Assembly (NCBI GenBank): GCA_963920575.1
Contig: OY986965.1
Coordinates: 20,316,929-20,380,928 of the forward strand
From: Narthecium ossifragum
Lineage: Eukaryota; Streptophyta; Magnoliopsida; Dioscoreales; Nartheciaceae
Direction: 5' to 3'
DNA length: 64,000 bases
This document shows positions 43,767 to 54,613 of the stretch, piece by piece. The notes under the pieces were generated by a model that had not been told where the DNA came from, made no database searches, and saw nothing but the letters and a program-made list of their open reading frames with translations. The first letter of the stretch is position 1; every line of letters starts with the position of its first letter. The translations under genes and the position numbers were made by a program.

Positions 43767-46526
43767 GCTGATGCTCCGCCTTCACCTCCTGACAGGTGAT
43801 GTTGTGGGGACGAACTCTATACCTCGTGCTACCAACGCTGATGACGGTCAAGATATACCACCATGCCTTTGAGGTGACCAACAAAGGAAAGGAGGACGCT
43901 TGCACGCCATCATTGCACAACTCTGGAACTGAGGCTCGGCCTCTGAAACACAACCTGCTGCCTGCTGACGCTGTCTGACTCTCATCTACACGCTGGGCAT
44001 CAATCTGGATACGGGCCTCCGTAAGATTCGTATCGTCGCTTCACATCACCATCACTCTGGACTGACATACTGACATCTTCTGAGTGGTAATGAGTGCTGT
44101 CTGAACTGGATAACTGCCTCCATCTCCGCCACTGCTGGGTTGTCACTGCCGCTAAAGTTGCTCTAATTCCTCTGGCCCATCTGCCCGAGGTAACAACTAC
44201 AGCATTGGCCTAAACTGAAAGGTAAAATACCCGAAAGGTCGAAACCTTTCTAGCAACTACCAGTTGCTATCACCCTTAAAGGCACTGACATAGTGACTTT
44301 AAGACAAGACCTCCGGTCTCCTGGTCAATCTGGTCAACAGTTCCACGGTCCTGGAGATGCCTTTGCTGAATCTCGAATACAGTCTTCGATCTCTGCCGTC
44401 ACATATCTGCTTCGAGCTCAGCTGGATCAACTAATCTGTCTGCCGCTGACACAGTCCGTATCTCGTACTGAAAGCTGCCCTCGGGATGTTGCAATCCCGA
44501 AACTTTATCTGATTGTAGCTGGTGCGAAGTCCGACCTACGAGATGATCGACAAAACTCTGAGCTGACGAGTATCTCGGCGATGCACTGCAACGGCCACGT
44601 ACTCGTCGGAGAATGAAAGGCTCGGGGACGGTTTGCTGATGTGACTGATGAAACTGCTGAGACGGTGGAAACTGCTGCACGTGGTCCAACTGCTGATGGT
44701 CTAGAAGAGCGAACACATGTCCTCGACGGTCGCCTCAACCCCAAATACAGGCCGGCTGACTCGGCCCTGAGGTCTCTGCAACGCGTTCACTGAAGACACT
44801 GGCTGGATTACCCCGAACGAACCTCGAGTCCAAACTCGGCAATCCTGCGAAGGCGGGATATCCTGGAAGCTCCTCAAAAGGACAGCTGCACAAACAACAA
44901 CACGAGGGAAACCTGCTCTCCTGAGCACCCTCAAAACAAAAGAGGGAGGAGTTCACCACAGACTGGTGAACAACCCCAGCTCTCGACAACCAGAAGGGGT
45001 GCCAACCCGCAACCTTCAACGAGAGCAAAACAACGCCATCAGGTGTACCCGCGACACCTTCCTACCGCCAAAGAAGCACAACTCGGTGCGCGACCAACCA
45101 GCGCAAACCGAGGAAGCCGTCGAACCCCAATGTGTCCCACACATGGGCGACGGACACCTAGAGGTCTCCAACCTCTAGCAAACACCCCGACAAGAGCAAC
45201 AAACCCAAGCTCTTGTCCCAAATCGGTGGCTACTCCCAAAGCCACACCCGACTCCAGTCCCAAGCCAACACGGCTACACTGGGACGAGTCACAAGGGGGA
45301 AACACCCAGAGCCACAAGGAAACTGCAGGCGAGAAGACACTCCGAAAGCTGAAGACTGAAGCTGAAAGCTGGAGGAAGGCGGCTCTGAAACGGGCTGCTG
45401 CTGAAGCTGCTCTCTGCCCAGAAGTCCGTGAAACTCTGGTAAGACTGGTCGCTGCCTCGTCTCCGGCAAGGCTCTATCTGGAATCTGAATTCCCGAGCCT
45501 GCCACAGGTACCTGCCTCAGCCGAGGTATCAACCCACTGCTCTGCTCCACACCGTGCGTCACGCCCGACTGCTCTGCGGTAAGCGTCTCGCGCCCCTCGC
45601 AACCAGCACCGTCGGCGGAAAGGCCCCCGGCGGCTAGCACTCGAGCACCCTGTGGATTCCCTCTCAGTCTAGCGGTCCAGGCTACCTGTCAAAGGACCGA
45701 CACGAAGCTACTGCTGTCACGGCTGTCGTTGATGCTGAAACCACTGAACTCTGCCAACGGCTACCCTGTCGTTCCCCAGAAGCAGGAACGACAACCCGAA
45801 AACTCACGACGACCACCGACCAACAGTCCGGTGTCAACCCTCAAGTCATCTGTCTCAGTATCCAGAGTACAGTCCAGGGCGTCCCCCGCTGTCGCTCCAG
45901 CATACCGAACCAGGTGATCAAACCAACCCACGTGCTGCCACGCAGTGCGAGTAACAAGAACAGAGGAAGGTACTCCCAACTACACCACCCTCCAAGGGTA
46001 GGTGCCAAAGAACAGTACGCGAACTATTCTCAACACACAATCAACAGTGTCCCTAGTGGCCCCGACAAGCGCCACTACACATTGCTTCCTAGGAAGGCAA
46101 GAAAACAAAGGCTTCCCAAGCAAGCGATACTCCAGGATGTCCAAAACATCCAGGATCCGGGACACCTCCTTCAATCAGTCCTCGACTGTCGAAGGATCTC
46201 CAACATCGCCCCTGGACCACAACGGGTCCACCTCTCAGGATTCCAAGAGTATAAAGGTGACACGTCCTATTCCCTACTCGCTCATCTCCAGCACGGGGAG
46301 AGACATTGTCAGGCGAGGGAACGGACGACACTGGCGTGCATGCACATCTCCCCCTGAGACGTCATGTCACAGCCGAAAAGCAACAAAACATGCAACAATC
46401 AATAAAGCGGAAACATATCACACAATCACAAACAACCATGCAAGGATGTTCTAGACCTAGAACTATCCCATTCCACACTCAAAACCTTAACCGCAAGCCT
46501 AATCCTATCCCTGGGACTTACAGCAT
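43767..46526. other. Interior of element A, non-coding
   Basis: 2.76 kb of GC-balanced sequence with many overlapping short frames on both strands (up to 179 codons). None has gag, protease or polymerase motifs. Only the leader (about 46340-46526) is recognisable, by its match to element F. It may be a heavily decayed or replaced internal region. Confidence 0.6.
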
Positions 46527-46538
46527 GCTCTGATACCA
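46527..46538 (-). other. Primer-binding site of element A (initiator tRNA-Met)
   Basis: Reversed it reads TGGTATCAGAGC, three bases inside the 5' LTR end; the same site lies at 63455-63466 in element F. Confidence 0.88.
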
Positions 46539-48852
46539 AGTTATCACGCCCCGACCCAGAAAACTCATCCGGATCGAGACGTGACGGTCCTAAACTCTAA
46601 AATCAAACGGCGAGAGCCTCCCCTATAAACATCAATTTTAAACCTGGTGCATGATTATAATATTCACAATTAATTTAAACTATCCTATCATCAAATTATA
46701 ATACAAATTAACGACTACAATACTCAATTAACTTTAAAAAGATACAATAATGATTCAAGTCCTCTAAGTACAGCAATCTCTGATCAATTTACATCAAATT
46801 GAAATACAAATACATTTCTCCTTCAGATTACAATTTATACATTTAAAGCTGTACATCAATTGAATAGAATAAACTAATGATATCCTCGATCTCACGCACC
46901 ACCAAGGGGAGTACCGCCTCCAACACCGCAACTACCTGAAAAAGAAGGGACTGCATCGACTTGCATCGCCGATGCAGCCCAGGTAGGAGTGAGCAACAAA
47001 ACTTGGTCAGTAGGGTTCTACTCTATTCTACGTCGCACAGAACAGAAGGGAAACAACAACAGTGTCGTTTCTCCGCCTAAGTCTAAAGGATGCCACGGGT
47101 CCCATAACCCTATCGATGCCCCAAGGGCTTCTGTCATGAAACCTCTCTCCTGAACATGTTACCAAGAGGCCACGAAACAGTAACATGCAGGATCACCCTT
47201 ACCCAAGCAGGATTTCCATGCCTTGGGGAAACACGTCGGGAACGCATCGACAACCATCCTTAGCACTTGGCCTTGGAGAAGCGACACGACCTCTAAACCT
47301 CAAACAATATAATATTCCAGTCCGACTACTTAATAATCCTTAAATGATATCAAACATGATCATTGATGACAATCACGTCCTAATCCTCGACTACCCCAAA
47401 CCCCGGTCCTAGGGCTAGATCCGGGCTACCCGAGAACCCCGAATCGACGATCGAAACCATCGTCTACCACCTAGCCTAATGATTCTAATGCACACAAATG
47501 CATGCAATGCTCAGGCATAGGAATACAGAAATAGTAGCATGCAACAATATGCCAAAACAACATACACGGGCTAGGCGAAGCATCAAGCTTGCCTGAGGGT
47601 AAACATAGCAAGGGTTCAAGCAATAATGATCTATCTAGCAAAGCTGTAATAATAAGTATCCAACAGATCAAAATCCGGCATTACAACGGCGTCCACAGCC
47701 GTCAATCGCAATTTCTACAACAGGGGCACAACCCCGGCCACACAATACACAACAATTAAACAATCTAACACAAGTGGCACACCAGCGGCCCGCTCAATTA
47801 TCTAAACATCCCAAGGGGCACAACTCCCTTGGTTCAATCACAAGCTAAGTATATATGTATACAATACGATGTAAGTAAGCATGACATGCAGTTAATTGCT
47901 AATTGAACAAGAACGATTTATAGTTAACTAAGCATGCCGGCATTAAACAATTAATCGTCTAAAAACCACCAATTTGAACATGCTAGCCATCGATATCTCT
48001 AGGAATACCAATCAAGTGAATCCCGAAGAATCAAACACGATAAAACATCGAAAATTCACTAACAAGCTAATTTCTGGATTTCTACATTTACCCTAGTTAA
48101 AGGCGATGAAATCTCATCAATTCGACGTCCAAACGACGTTGAATTGGAAATTAAACTTGGGTAAATGCATATTAGCATACTAAGAACATGCAGCCCAAGA
48201 ATTGGATTAATCTAATGACTAATCTTCCCGGAATTCACTAATCAATTCACTAATTGCGGTCTCGTCGCAGATCCGAAGAATAATCACCATAAATCGTAGA
48301 AAACTCTGAAAAATATGAAATCAGCGGCAAATGGAAGTAGATTCGAAGATCTACAACTCTCGTGTTGATGATCAAACGAGATCAAGCACGTATGAGCCAC
48401 GATCTTAGCTTGAACGGCTCAGCTCGCAGAAAAACAGAGCATCAATAAAATCCGGGAAAAACATGTATAAATCCAGCTTAAATCCAAGATAAAATCCTAC
48501 CAAGCTCATATCAGTTACTAAGCATGCTTAGAGGGACTAATTAACACACATAAAACCATAGATCAAACAATCAAACCCTAGATCTAACTTATCCTAAAGA
48601 TATAGGTAGAAACCCTACCTTAAACGCAATCCAAGCTTCAATCCTCTGCTAATCCGCCGTCCTACGTAGCCGCCGCCGTCTCCAGCTCGCCGGAGAGCCG
48701 CCGGAGGCCTCCCACAGCCGCAGCCATCGTCGGAGAAGGAAGAGGGCTACCGCCGGAGAGAGAGAGCGGAGGAAGGAGGAGGAGGAGGGGACCTCGCCGC
48801 CGCCTCCAGGCCGCCGGGGAAGGGACGGGGTCGCCGCGGGAGAGAGGGAGGG

Positions 48853-51224
48853 TGTCGCGCCCCGACCCGCGAAAGCCTAACCGGGCCGGGCGACGCGAAC
48901 CGGAACCTAACAAAAACGCGGAAGAAAAGCTGGCGAGGGTTCCCTCTAACCTATTAGTCTCCCTAACGGTTATCACAAAACACCCTCAATCTAAAGACAT
49001 TAATTAGCAAAACCTCAAACCACATATTTAAAACTAAAAGTGAACTTAATATACATATCCTTGGAGAGGGGAAGATTCAAATACAACATTACTCCCGTAG
49101 GAGACTATCTAACATAGGGTAAAAGCAGTAAATATCGCCACCTCTAAAAGTCCACCAGGCGCCGCCGCACCGCCGACCAACTGCCCGCTAGGGGCCACAG
49201 AGGAAGAACTGACGCCTGCACCTACAAAACGCAGCCCGGGTAGGTGTGAGCACTAAGCTCAGCAGGAATCTACACTATGTCGCACAGAAGGAAGAGTGAA
49301 ACGCAATAGTGTCGCCCTCAAGTAGGATCTGGGTGTATACAGGGGTCCCATAACCCCACCGCGTGTCCCTGAGGCCCAGGGGCAGCACTCCAACACTATC
49401 GACACACAAGCTAAGTAGGCAACTTCACTACTCCCGGGTCAGCACAGTGGGACACCGGCTACACCTCAGCATCCGACTCGAGGCCAATACGACCACTACA
49501 ATCATCAAGCAACAAGTGTACCAGTCATCTAAGCCTATCATCGAATTTGACTGGACACCACCATTCAAACCGGGTCCAAACTACCCAACCCCGGTCCTAG
49601 GGCTAAGTCCGAGCTTCCAGCCTCGGGACGGCGACCCACATATCACCCACGCCCTAACCAATGCAACTAATTCACAAAACAACAATGCATGCTATGAACA
49701 TACACAGATAAGAAGTAAAACTTGCAACAGTATGACAAACATCATATAAGTCAACCGGATCCCTGCATCGGTACTACCGACCGCTGCCAGCCGATCCGCA
49801 GCGGGTCCCGGCATTACGACGGTACCACGACCGTCGACCGCAGACTCCTGCAACGGGAAGCAACCCCGAAAACGATGATGAACAGTAAATAATATAATAT
49901 TATATTCCGAAATATAATATTATATTCAAAATCCTCAAAGCCTCTACTTAGGGGCTAATTGATCCCGTCGATCCGACATCCAAACGACGTCGGATTCAAG
50001 ATCCAACATAGCCATCAGTAGGTGTATATACCATGATCAACATATCCAAAATCCATAATCATCCAACGGTTGGATTAACGGGAAAACACTAATCAAAACC
50101 GTTAATCAAACTAACTTACCAATTAATTGCTGCAACGCAGCCCTCCAGTAAACAATTCATAACAAATCGTAGGAAAATCGGAAAAACATGAAATCGGTTG
50201 GGTTAGAGATTAGACTCAAAGATCGACAACTCTCATGTTCATCACAACCCAAGATGAAGTACGTGCCGGCCAGAAAACACGCCGCAAGCCGGCTGTTCTT
50301 CAAGAACAGCAGAAAACAGAGAATCCGAGCTAAATCTTGCATAAAACCTACTCAAATCTCAACTAAATATCATGAAACTTATATTAGTAATTCTACTAAG
50401 CATGAGGAAACCAACAAGACAAAGATCAACAAGATCCAACGGCTAGATCTAAAGAAACCCAAAGAAGAACACAGTAGGTAGAAGAACCACACCAGGAGCC
50501 TTCCTCTCGTTGCCACGGATCCAACGAGCCTTGGAACACCCAATTGATGGTCGGAGGAGGGAGAACGGAAGAGAAGAAGCTCGCCGGCGGTAAGAGGAGA
50601 GAAAACATAGCTTCGGGAGAGGAGAAAGGAGAAGAAGAAGAAGAAGAAAGGAGGGGAAGGAGAAAAGGAGGAAAGGCGGGAGGGGACAGCCCGCGGAAGG
50701 GGGAAAAAGGCGAAGGAGGGGAGGGAAAGTCCTCCCCTTCTGACACGAGAGAGCGACGGCCAGCGGCGGCCGTCCTCGCGAAGCAGAAAAAGCCACCGAC
50801 GCGAGTCCGATCGGTCGCTCCAAGGAGCGATCGATCGCTCGCGCCCCGGATCGATCCCAACAAGTCGGATCGATCCGAGCGGGTCAAAACCCGCCGACTC
50901 ACTCACGAGTCCGATCGATCGTTCCAAGGAGCGATCGATCGCTCAAGGGTCGTCAGCTGCCCAAAGGCAAGCTTCCGCGCGCCCGAGCTGGGATCTTCCG
51001 ATCCCGGGTCCACCTAGCCATTCTAAACAAGCATTAACACATACAAGGTCAGTGTGTGCACACGCGGGTGTGAAACAAACCAACAAGGCGCAATTTACCA
51101 AATTGCCCTTGTGGTCCAAGAATCAATACGATCCACCGGATCGCGCGCTCGACGCAAAGCAAACCAACGAGCCACGGGCCCGACCCAGCCGGTCGACCCA
51201 GGAGTAGAGGGACGGGTCCTCACA
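48853..51224 (-). mobile_element. Solo LTR of the TGTGAGGACC family, target duplication GAGGG
   Basis: On the plus strand it begins TGTCGCGCCCCGACCCGCG and ends GACGGGTCCTCACA; GAGGG precedes (48848-48852) and follows (51225-51229). It contains the reversed dyad at 51092-51104, palindrome pairs at 50809-50940 and an AT palindrome at 49891-49926. It is inside the 5' LTR of a related family member, so this is an LTR-in-LTR insertion. Confidence 0.93.
50809..50940. repeat. Three GATCGATC pairs (mirror of 34601-34734)
   Basis: 8-mers at 50809 (GATCGGTC) and 50829, 50849 and 50868, 50913 and 50933; spacings 20, 19 and 20 bp. Confidence 0.85.
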
Positions 51225-51665
51225 GAGGGTAGCCGCGGGAGAGAGAAGGAAAGGAAGGAGGAGGGAGGTCGGGCACGGGAAAGTAGGGAAGACAAGGAAA
51301 AGAAAAGGAAAGGAAAAGAAAGAGAGAGGGAAAGAGGAGAGAGAAAATAAGTAGGAGAGAGTAGAGAGTTAAGCCACTTAAGTGGCATAGCCGGTTCAGA
51401 CGAGCCAACTGATCGGACTGAATCCGATCTGGCTTCAAGTTGCGATCTCTACTGGATCTACTCAATCACGTACATCAATCAAGGCTGTGTGTGCACTACG
51501 CGGGTGTGAAACTGACCACCAAGGCGCAATTTACCAAATTGCCCTTGGGATCCAAAAGCAGCGATACGATCAACCGATCGTAAACCAAGGCCAGCCAAGC
51601 CAAACCACAAAACCAGACCCTCGACCTACCGCGGTCGGGCCAGGTTGGAGGAACGGGTCCTCACA

Positions 51666-52355
51666 CGGTTACATAACAAAACACTGAGTAGTTTTTTTAG
51701 CTATTAGTGGTTCTACCTTTTTACGCGAGCTCCCAGCTTCCTTAGGCAAGAACACCCGGTTACTCAGTAGATCACCTAATAGTCATTTAGGCACTGCTTA
51801 ATCAAGCTCCAGAACTTTTTCTCCTTTTTTTTCTTTTTTTTCTGCATGCAATACTCAACACTAGCTAACGATGAAATCATGGTCTAGATTGACAATAGCA
51901 TGCTCATTCCTCTGGTGAGTATAATCGCCACTACACAGAAAGTGTTCGTGTGTGACTCACATAATGTTCTACCTTCATGTTATCACGCATGCAATCAATG
52001 TATAGGCCAATCCATATGAAAGCAACATGTATAATAAGCATAAAAATTTCAGCTCATGTACAATTTTACACTATTATACCCACAAGGTAGCATGAATACG
52101 GTCATAAATGTCTACACCCCCCAACCTGAAATTAACATTGTCCTCAATGTGTGCATCGTAAACAATAACATACGTAGGAGGTGGCTATCCAAATTTCCAT
52201 AGAAAGAAGAGACAAGATAATATAAATAAGAAAGAGGCCACCTGATAGAGTAAGCGAACATCTCCTCAAGGATCCTCAGGGTGGTTGAAAACCTAAAAGA
52301 AAATAAAAGAGAAAACATAAAACTAAAAATTGAAACTTAAAAAACAGGTTACCTT
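51666..52355 (-). other. 3' non-coding region of element C, proximal part
   Basis: AT-rich, with no ORF above 70 codons that looks real. It runs from the post-CDS box to the element A insertion at CGGTT. A T-rich run lies at 51826-51842. Confidence 0.65.
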
Positions 52356-52391
52356 GGTGGGTTGCCTCCCACCCAGCGCTTTATTTAACGT
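52356..52391 (-). other. Post-CDS box of element C
   Basis: Minus strand: GACGTTAAATAAAGCGCTGG followed by GTGGGAGGCAACCCAC. It lies about 30 bp after the protease stop (52423) and is the counterpart of 9681-9725 and 54571-54613. Confidence 0.8.
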
Positions 52392-52422
52392 CTAGGCAAG
52401 ACGTACTACAAAGCCTTAAGGT

Positions 52423-52761
52423 TCAGCCAGGTTTGTATGGTTGTAATGCTTCAATGGGTGCGAAAACCTTCTTTGCTCTCCCATAACTGTGCAAGTCATC
52501 CTGCACCATCTTCAAATCCGCTTTCAATGTAGTCTTCACTTGCTCCTGCTTGAAATTAGAGAATACCAATGAATCTGCAACATCTATTGAGAAGCAATCA
52601 AAAGAGTTTGAAGGACAGGACATAGACTCAAACACTTTAAATTCAACCGTTTCACCTAAAACTGTCATGCTGAGCATACCATCCTTCACATTAATCACAG
52701 TATCAGCTGTAGCCATAAATAGACCCAACAAAATAGGTAAATTTCTATCATTCAACGGTGC
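52423..52761 (-). pseudogene. Protease C-terminal half of element C
   Basis: It reads DRNLPILLG, then FMATADTVINVKDGMLSMTV and GETVEFKVFESM, the second half of a retropepsin-like domain. The usual ILGRPF has lost two residues (ILL-G-LF). It ends LQPYKPG, about 30 bp before the post-CDS box. The first half lies at 58627-59134, on the other side of element D. Confidence 0.85.
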
Positions 52762-52766
52762 ATCAT

Positions 52767-53725
52767 TGATAAGTCACTAAATTTTCATGAATCAACCCCT
52801 TAACTTAGCTTTGTTATGCCTAGAGTAGTTGTATTTGATAGCTTATTAGTTGATTTCAGGTTTAATCATGCTTTGAAAAGAAATGCAAGAAATTCGGTTA
52901 ATATGCTGAAATACACTGCTCTGTCGACTGTTAGCACAATATTCATCAGAACTTATTCTTATCTCCAAATATTCTGAACATTTGGTGACATCTAGTAGAA
53001 ATCAAGACCTACAACTTTCATGTTGGACACTTTCAGAGATTCCTGATAGATGGATAGCAGTTTTGAAGAAGATGAAGATATTTAGCTGCTGGAAGACTGG
53101 TCCGTCGACGCCCAGGAGAATGTTCGCTAAATATTCTAGATAAGTCCAAATATTGTAAACTCTTCGGGAGAGGACAGAAGACTTCCAAATCTACATCTTT
53201 CATGTTGGACTCATTCTCAAATTCTGGACCGGTTGAACCTAATAGCGATTGGAATGAGCTGTCAAGGTTGAACCAGGAAATCCGAGTTGCACTTGAGGTC
53301 CAACTCAACTTAGCCATAACCCTAATTCCGGGATTAAGGATTTTTATTATATAAAGGGGTTATTCCAGCAAAACTTCTCATCTTTTTGTCAATCTTTGGA
53401 GGAGGAAGAAGAAGAAAGAGAGGATGTGGATGGTGACAGCTTCCTATTCCAACCCGATGGCTTTCATCCAAAAGATGAGTTGCTAATTCTTATACTTAGG
53501 ATTATTCATGAAACCCTAATGTAGTTTTCTATCTTCTTTGGTTTGAATCTTGTAATCTTCTCAAGACATGATCTTATGAATATGATTTTTATTGTTAATA
53601 GAGTTGAGGGAACAGAGTTCCTTGACGTATTTTCAGTCCTACATGATTTCTGTGATTGATTGTAGAGATTCATAGGATGGTTTTCACGTGGTTTTTTGTT
53701 TACCTTTGAGATAGTCTATGCTACG
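52767..53725 (+). repeat. 5' LTR of element D, 3' part deleted
   Basis: Very close to 57177-58135, ending at CTATGCTACG. The TATATAAAGGGGTTATTCCAGC block near 53350 may hold the LTR promoter. Confidence 0.88.
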
Positions 53726-53769
53726 ATGTTAACTCTAATGATCAATCAATTAAGAATTTAGAGACACAA

Positions 53770-54573
53770 ATGGAACAACTAGTCCACATGGTTGATTTAT
53801 ATTATGAGAATGAGGATTATGCAAATAATTCTGTTCTTGCTATTTGTGATGACAATGTCGGTGAAGTTTATCTTCCTAATGATAATGATACATGCTATAA
53901 TGCTTGTGATGCTTTGCCAATTCATGATGCTATTGATAATGTTTTGCCGGCGACTAAAAATACTATTTTGCCAATTTTGGATGATATAGTTGATGATGTT
54001 GATGAATGGTACCCGATTGTACATTCTGGGCCTTACATGTATTTCGGTCATTCTTATGAAGCAAGACTTTATGACGATAGTGGTGATGAGGGTTATTATG
54101 CTAAATTACCGATTGTTCATGATGAGTTGAATGATGATAATATTTCTATTTACAATGATCATAATGAGGATGAGGACATGAGTGAGAACCCATGTCGGGA
54201 ACCTCAAGTTGAACTTCTATATGATAAGGTGAATGATGATGAGGTGCCTATTAGTGATAAACCTAATGATGATGAGAGTGTTAGCAGTATTCCTTGTCTA
54301 GAGTCTCAATTTGAGATTCTACCTTTAATATCATCTCCATTAGTTGAACATTATGAGGAGGAGAAACCTAACATGAGTGAAGGCCATGTCAATTTCTATC
54401 GTCCCTTCATCAAAAATCATATCAAATCTTCTCTACCTGTGCACACTTTGTTTGCTATGGACATTTCTATTTTCTTTGATGAAGCATGCCTGCATACCTT
54501 CACCATGATTCAGGCCATGTATTTCTTCACATGGAACCATCGGCCTCCTAAATCTTGTTTCGAGAGCGTCTAG
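53770..54573 (+). CDS. Gag-tail-derived acidic ORF of element D, 267 residues
   Basis: The frame is open from the deletion point (53725). Just before the first ATG it reads SIKNLETQMEQL, the coiled segment near the C-terminus of plant gypsy Gag. After that it is unlike Gag or protease: rich in Asp, Glu and Asn (runs such as NDHNEDEDMSEN), with a Cys/His-poor end HRPPKSCFESV. It stops exactly at the post-CDS box. It is uninterrupted for 267 codons in an otherwise deleted element, so it may be a remnant under little decay or a spacer ORF of the family. Function unknown. The ATG used is simply the first in the frame; a functional start is not evident. Confidence 0.55.
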   Translation: MEQLVHMVDLYYENEDYANNSVLAICDDNVGEVYLPNDNDTCYNACDALPIHDAIDNVLPATKNTILPILDDIVDDVDEWYPIVHSGPYMYFGHSYEARLYDDSGDEGYYAKLPIVHDELNDDNISIYNDHNEDEDMSENPCREPQVELLYDKVNDDEVPISDKPNDDESVSSIPCLESQFEILPLISSPLVEHYEEEKPNMSEGHVNFYRPFIKNHIKSSLPVHTLFAMDISIFFDEACLHTFTMIQAMYFFTWNHRPPKSCFESV

Positions 54574-54613
54574 CGAAAGACGTCAAATTACGCGCTTCCT
54601 GGGAGTCAACCCA
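54571..54613 (+). other. Post-CDS box of element D
   Basis: TAGCGAAAGACGTCAAATTA followed by CGCGCTTCCTGGGAGTCAACCCAG. It contains the ORF stop (TAG) and closely matches 9725-9681 of element E. Confidence 0.82.

Larger units (their letters stand above)
42357..51665 (-). mobile_element. Element A: long-LTR Ty3/gypsy derivative with no recognisable coding region
   Basis: A perfect CGGTT duplication flanks it (42352-42356 and 51666-51670). A 3' LTR remnant lies at 42357-43766 and a 5' LTR at 46542-51665 with a nested solo LTR. The primer site GCTCTGATACCA (46527-46538, reversed TGGTATCAGAGC) matches initiator tRNA-Met. The leader after it matches that of element F at 63467-63570, so A and F belong together. 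The interior (43767-46526) has no gag or pol. Confidence 0.9.
46542..51665 (-). repeat. 5' LTR of element A, split by a solo LTR
   Basis: On the minus strand it starts TGTGAGGACCCGTTCCTCC at 51665 and ends GGGGCGTGATA at 46542, the final CA having become TA. It is about 2.75 kb without the nested copy. It holds the reversed AATTTGGTAAATT dyad at 51528-51540. GAGGG flanks the nested LTR. Confidence 0.88.

Noticed and set aside
44293..46533. Dense overlapping ORFs on both strands, up to 179 residues
   Set aside because: Stop-poor, GC-balanced interior of element A. No retroelement or host domain recognised and no strand is favoured.
46527..46538. Possible tRNA gene fragments at primer sites (also 60678 and 63455)
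   Set aside because: Only 12-18 bases complementary to tRNA 3' ends next to LTRs, which is the primer-binding site arrangement; no cloverleaf.
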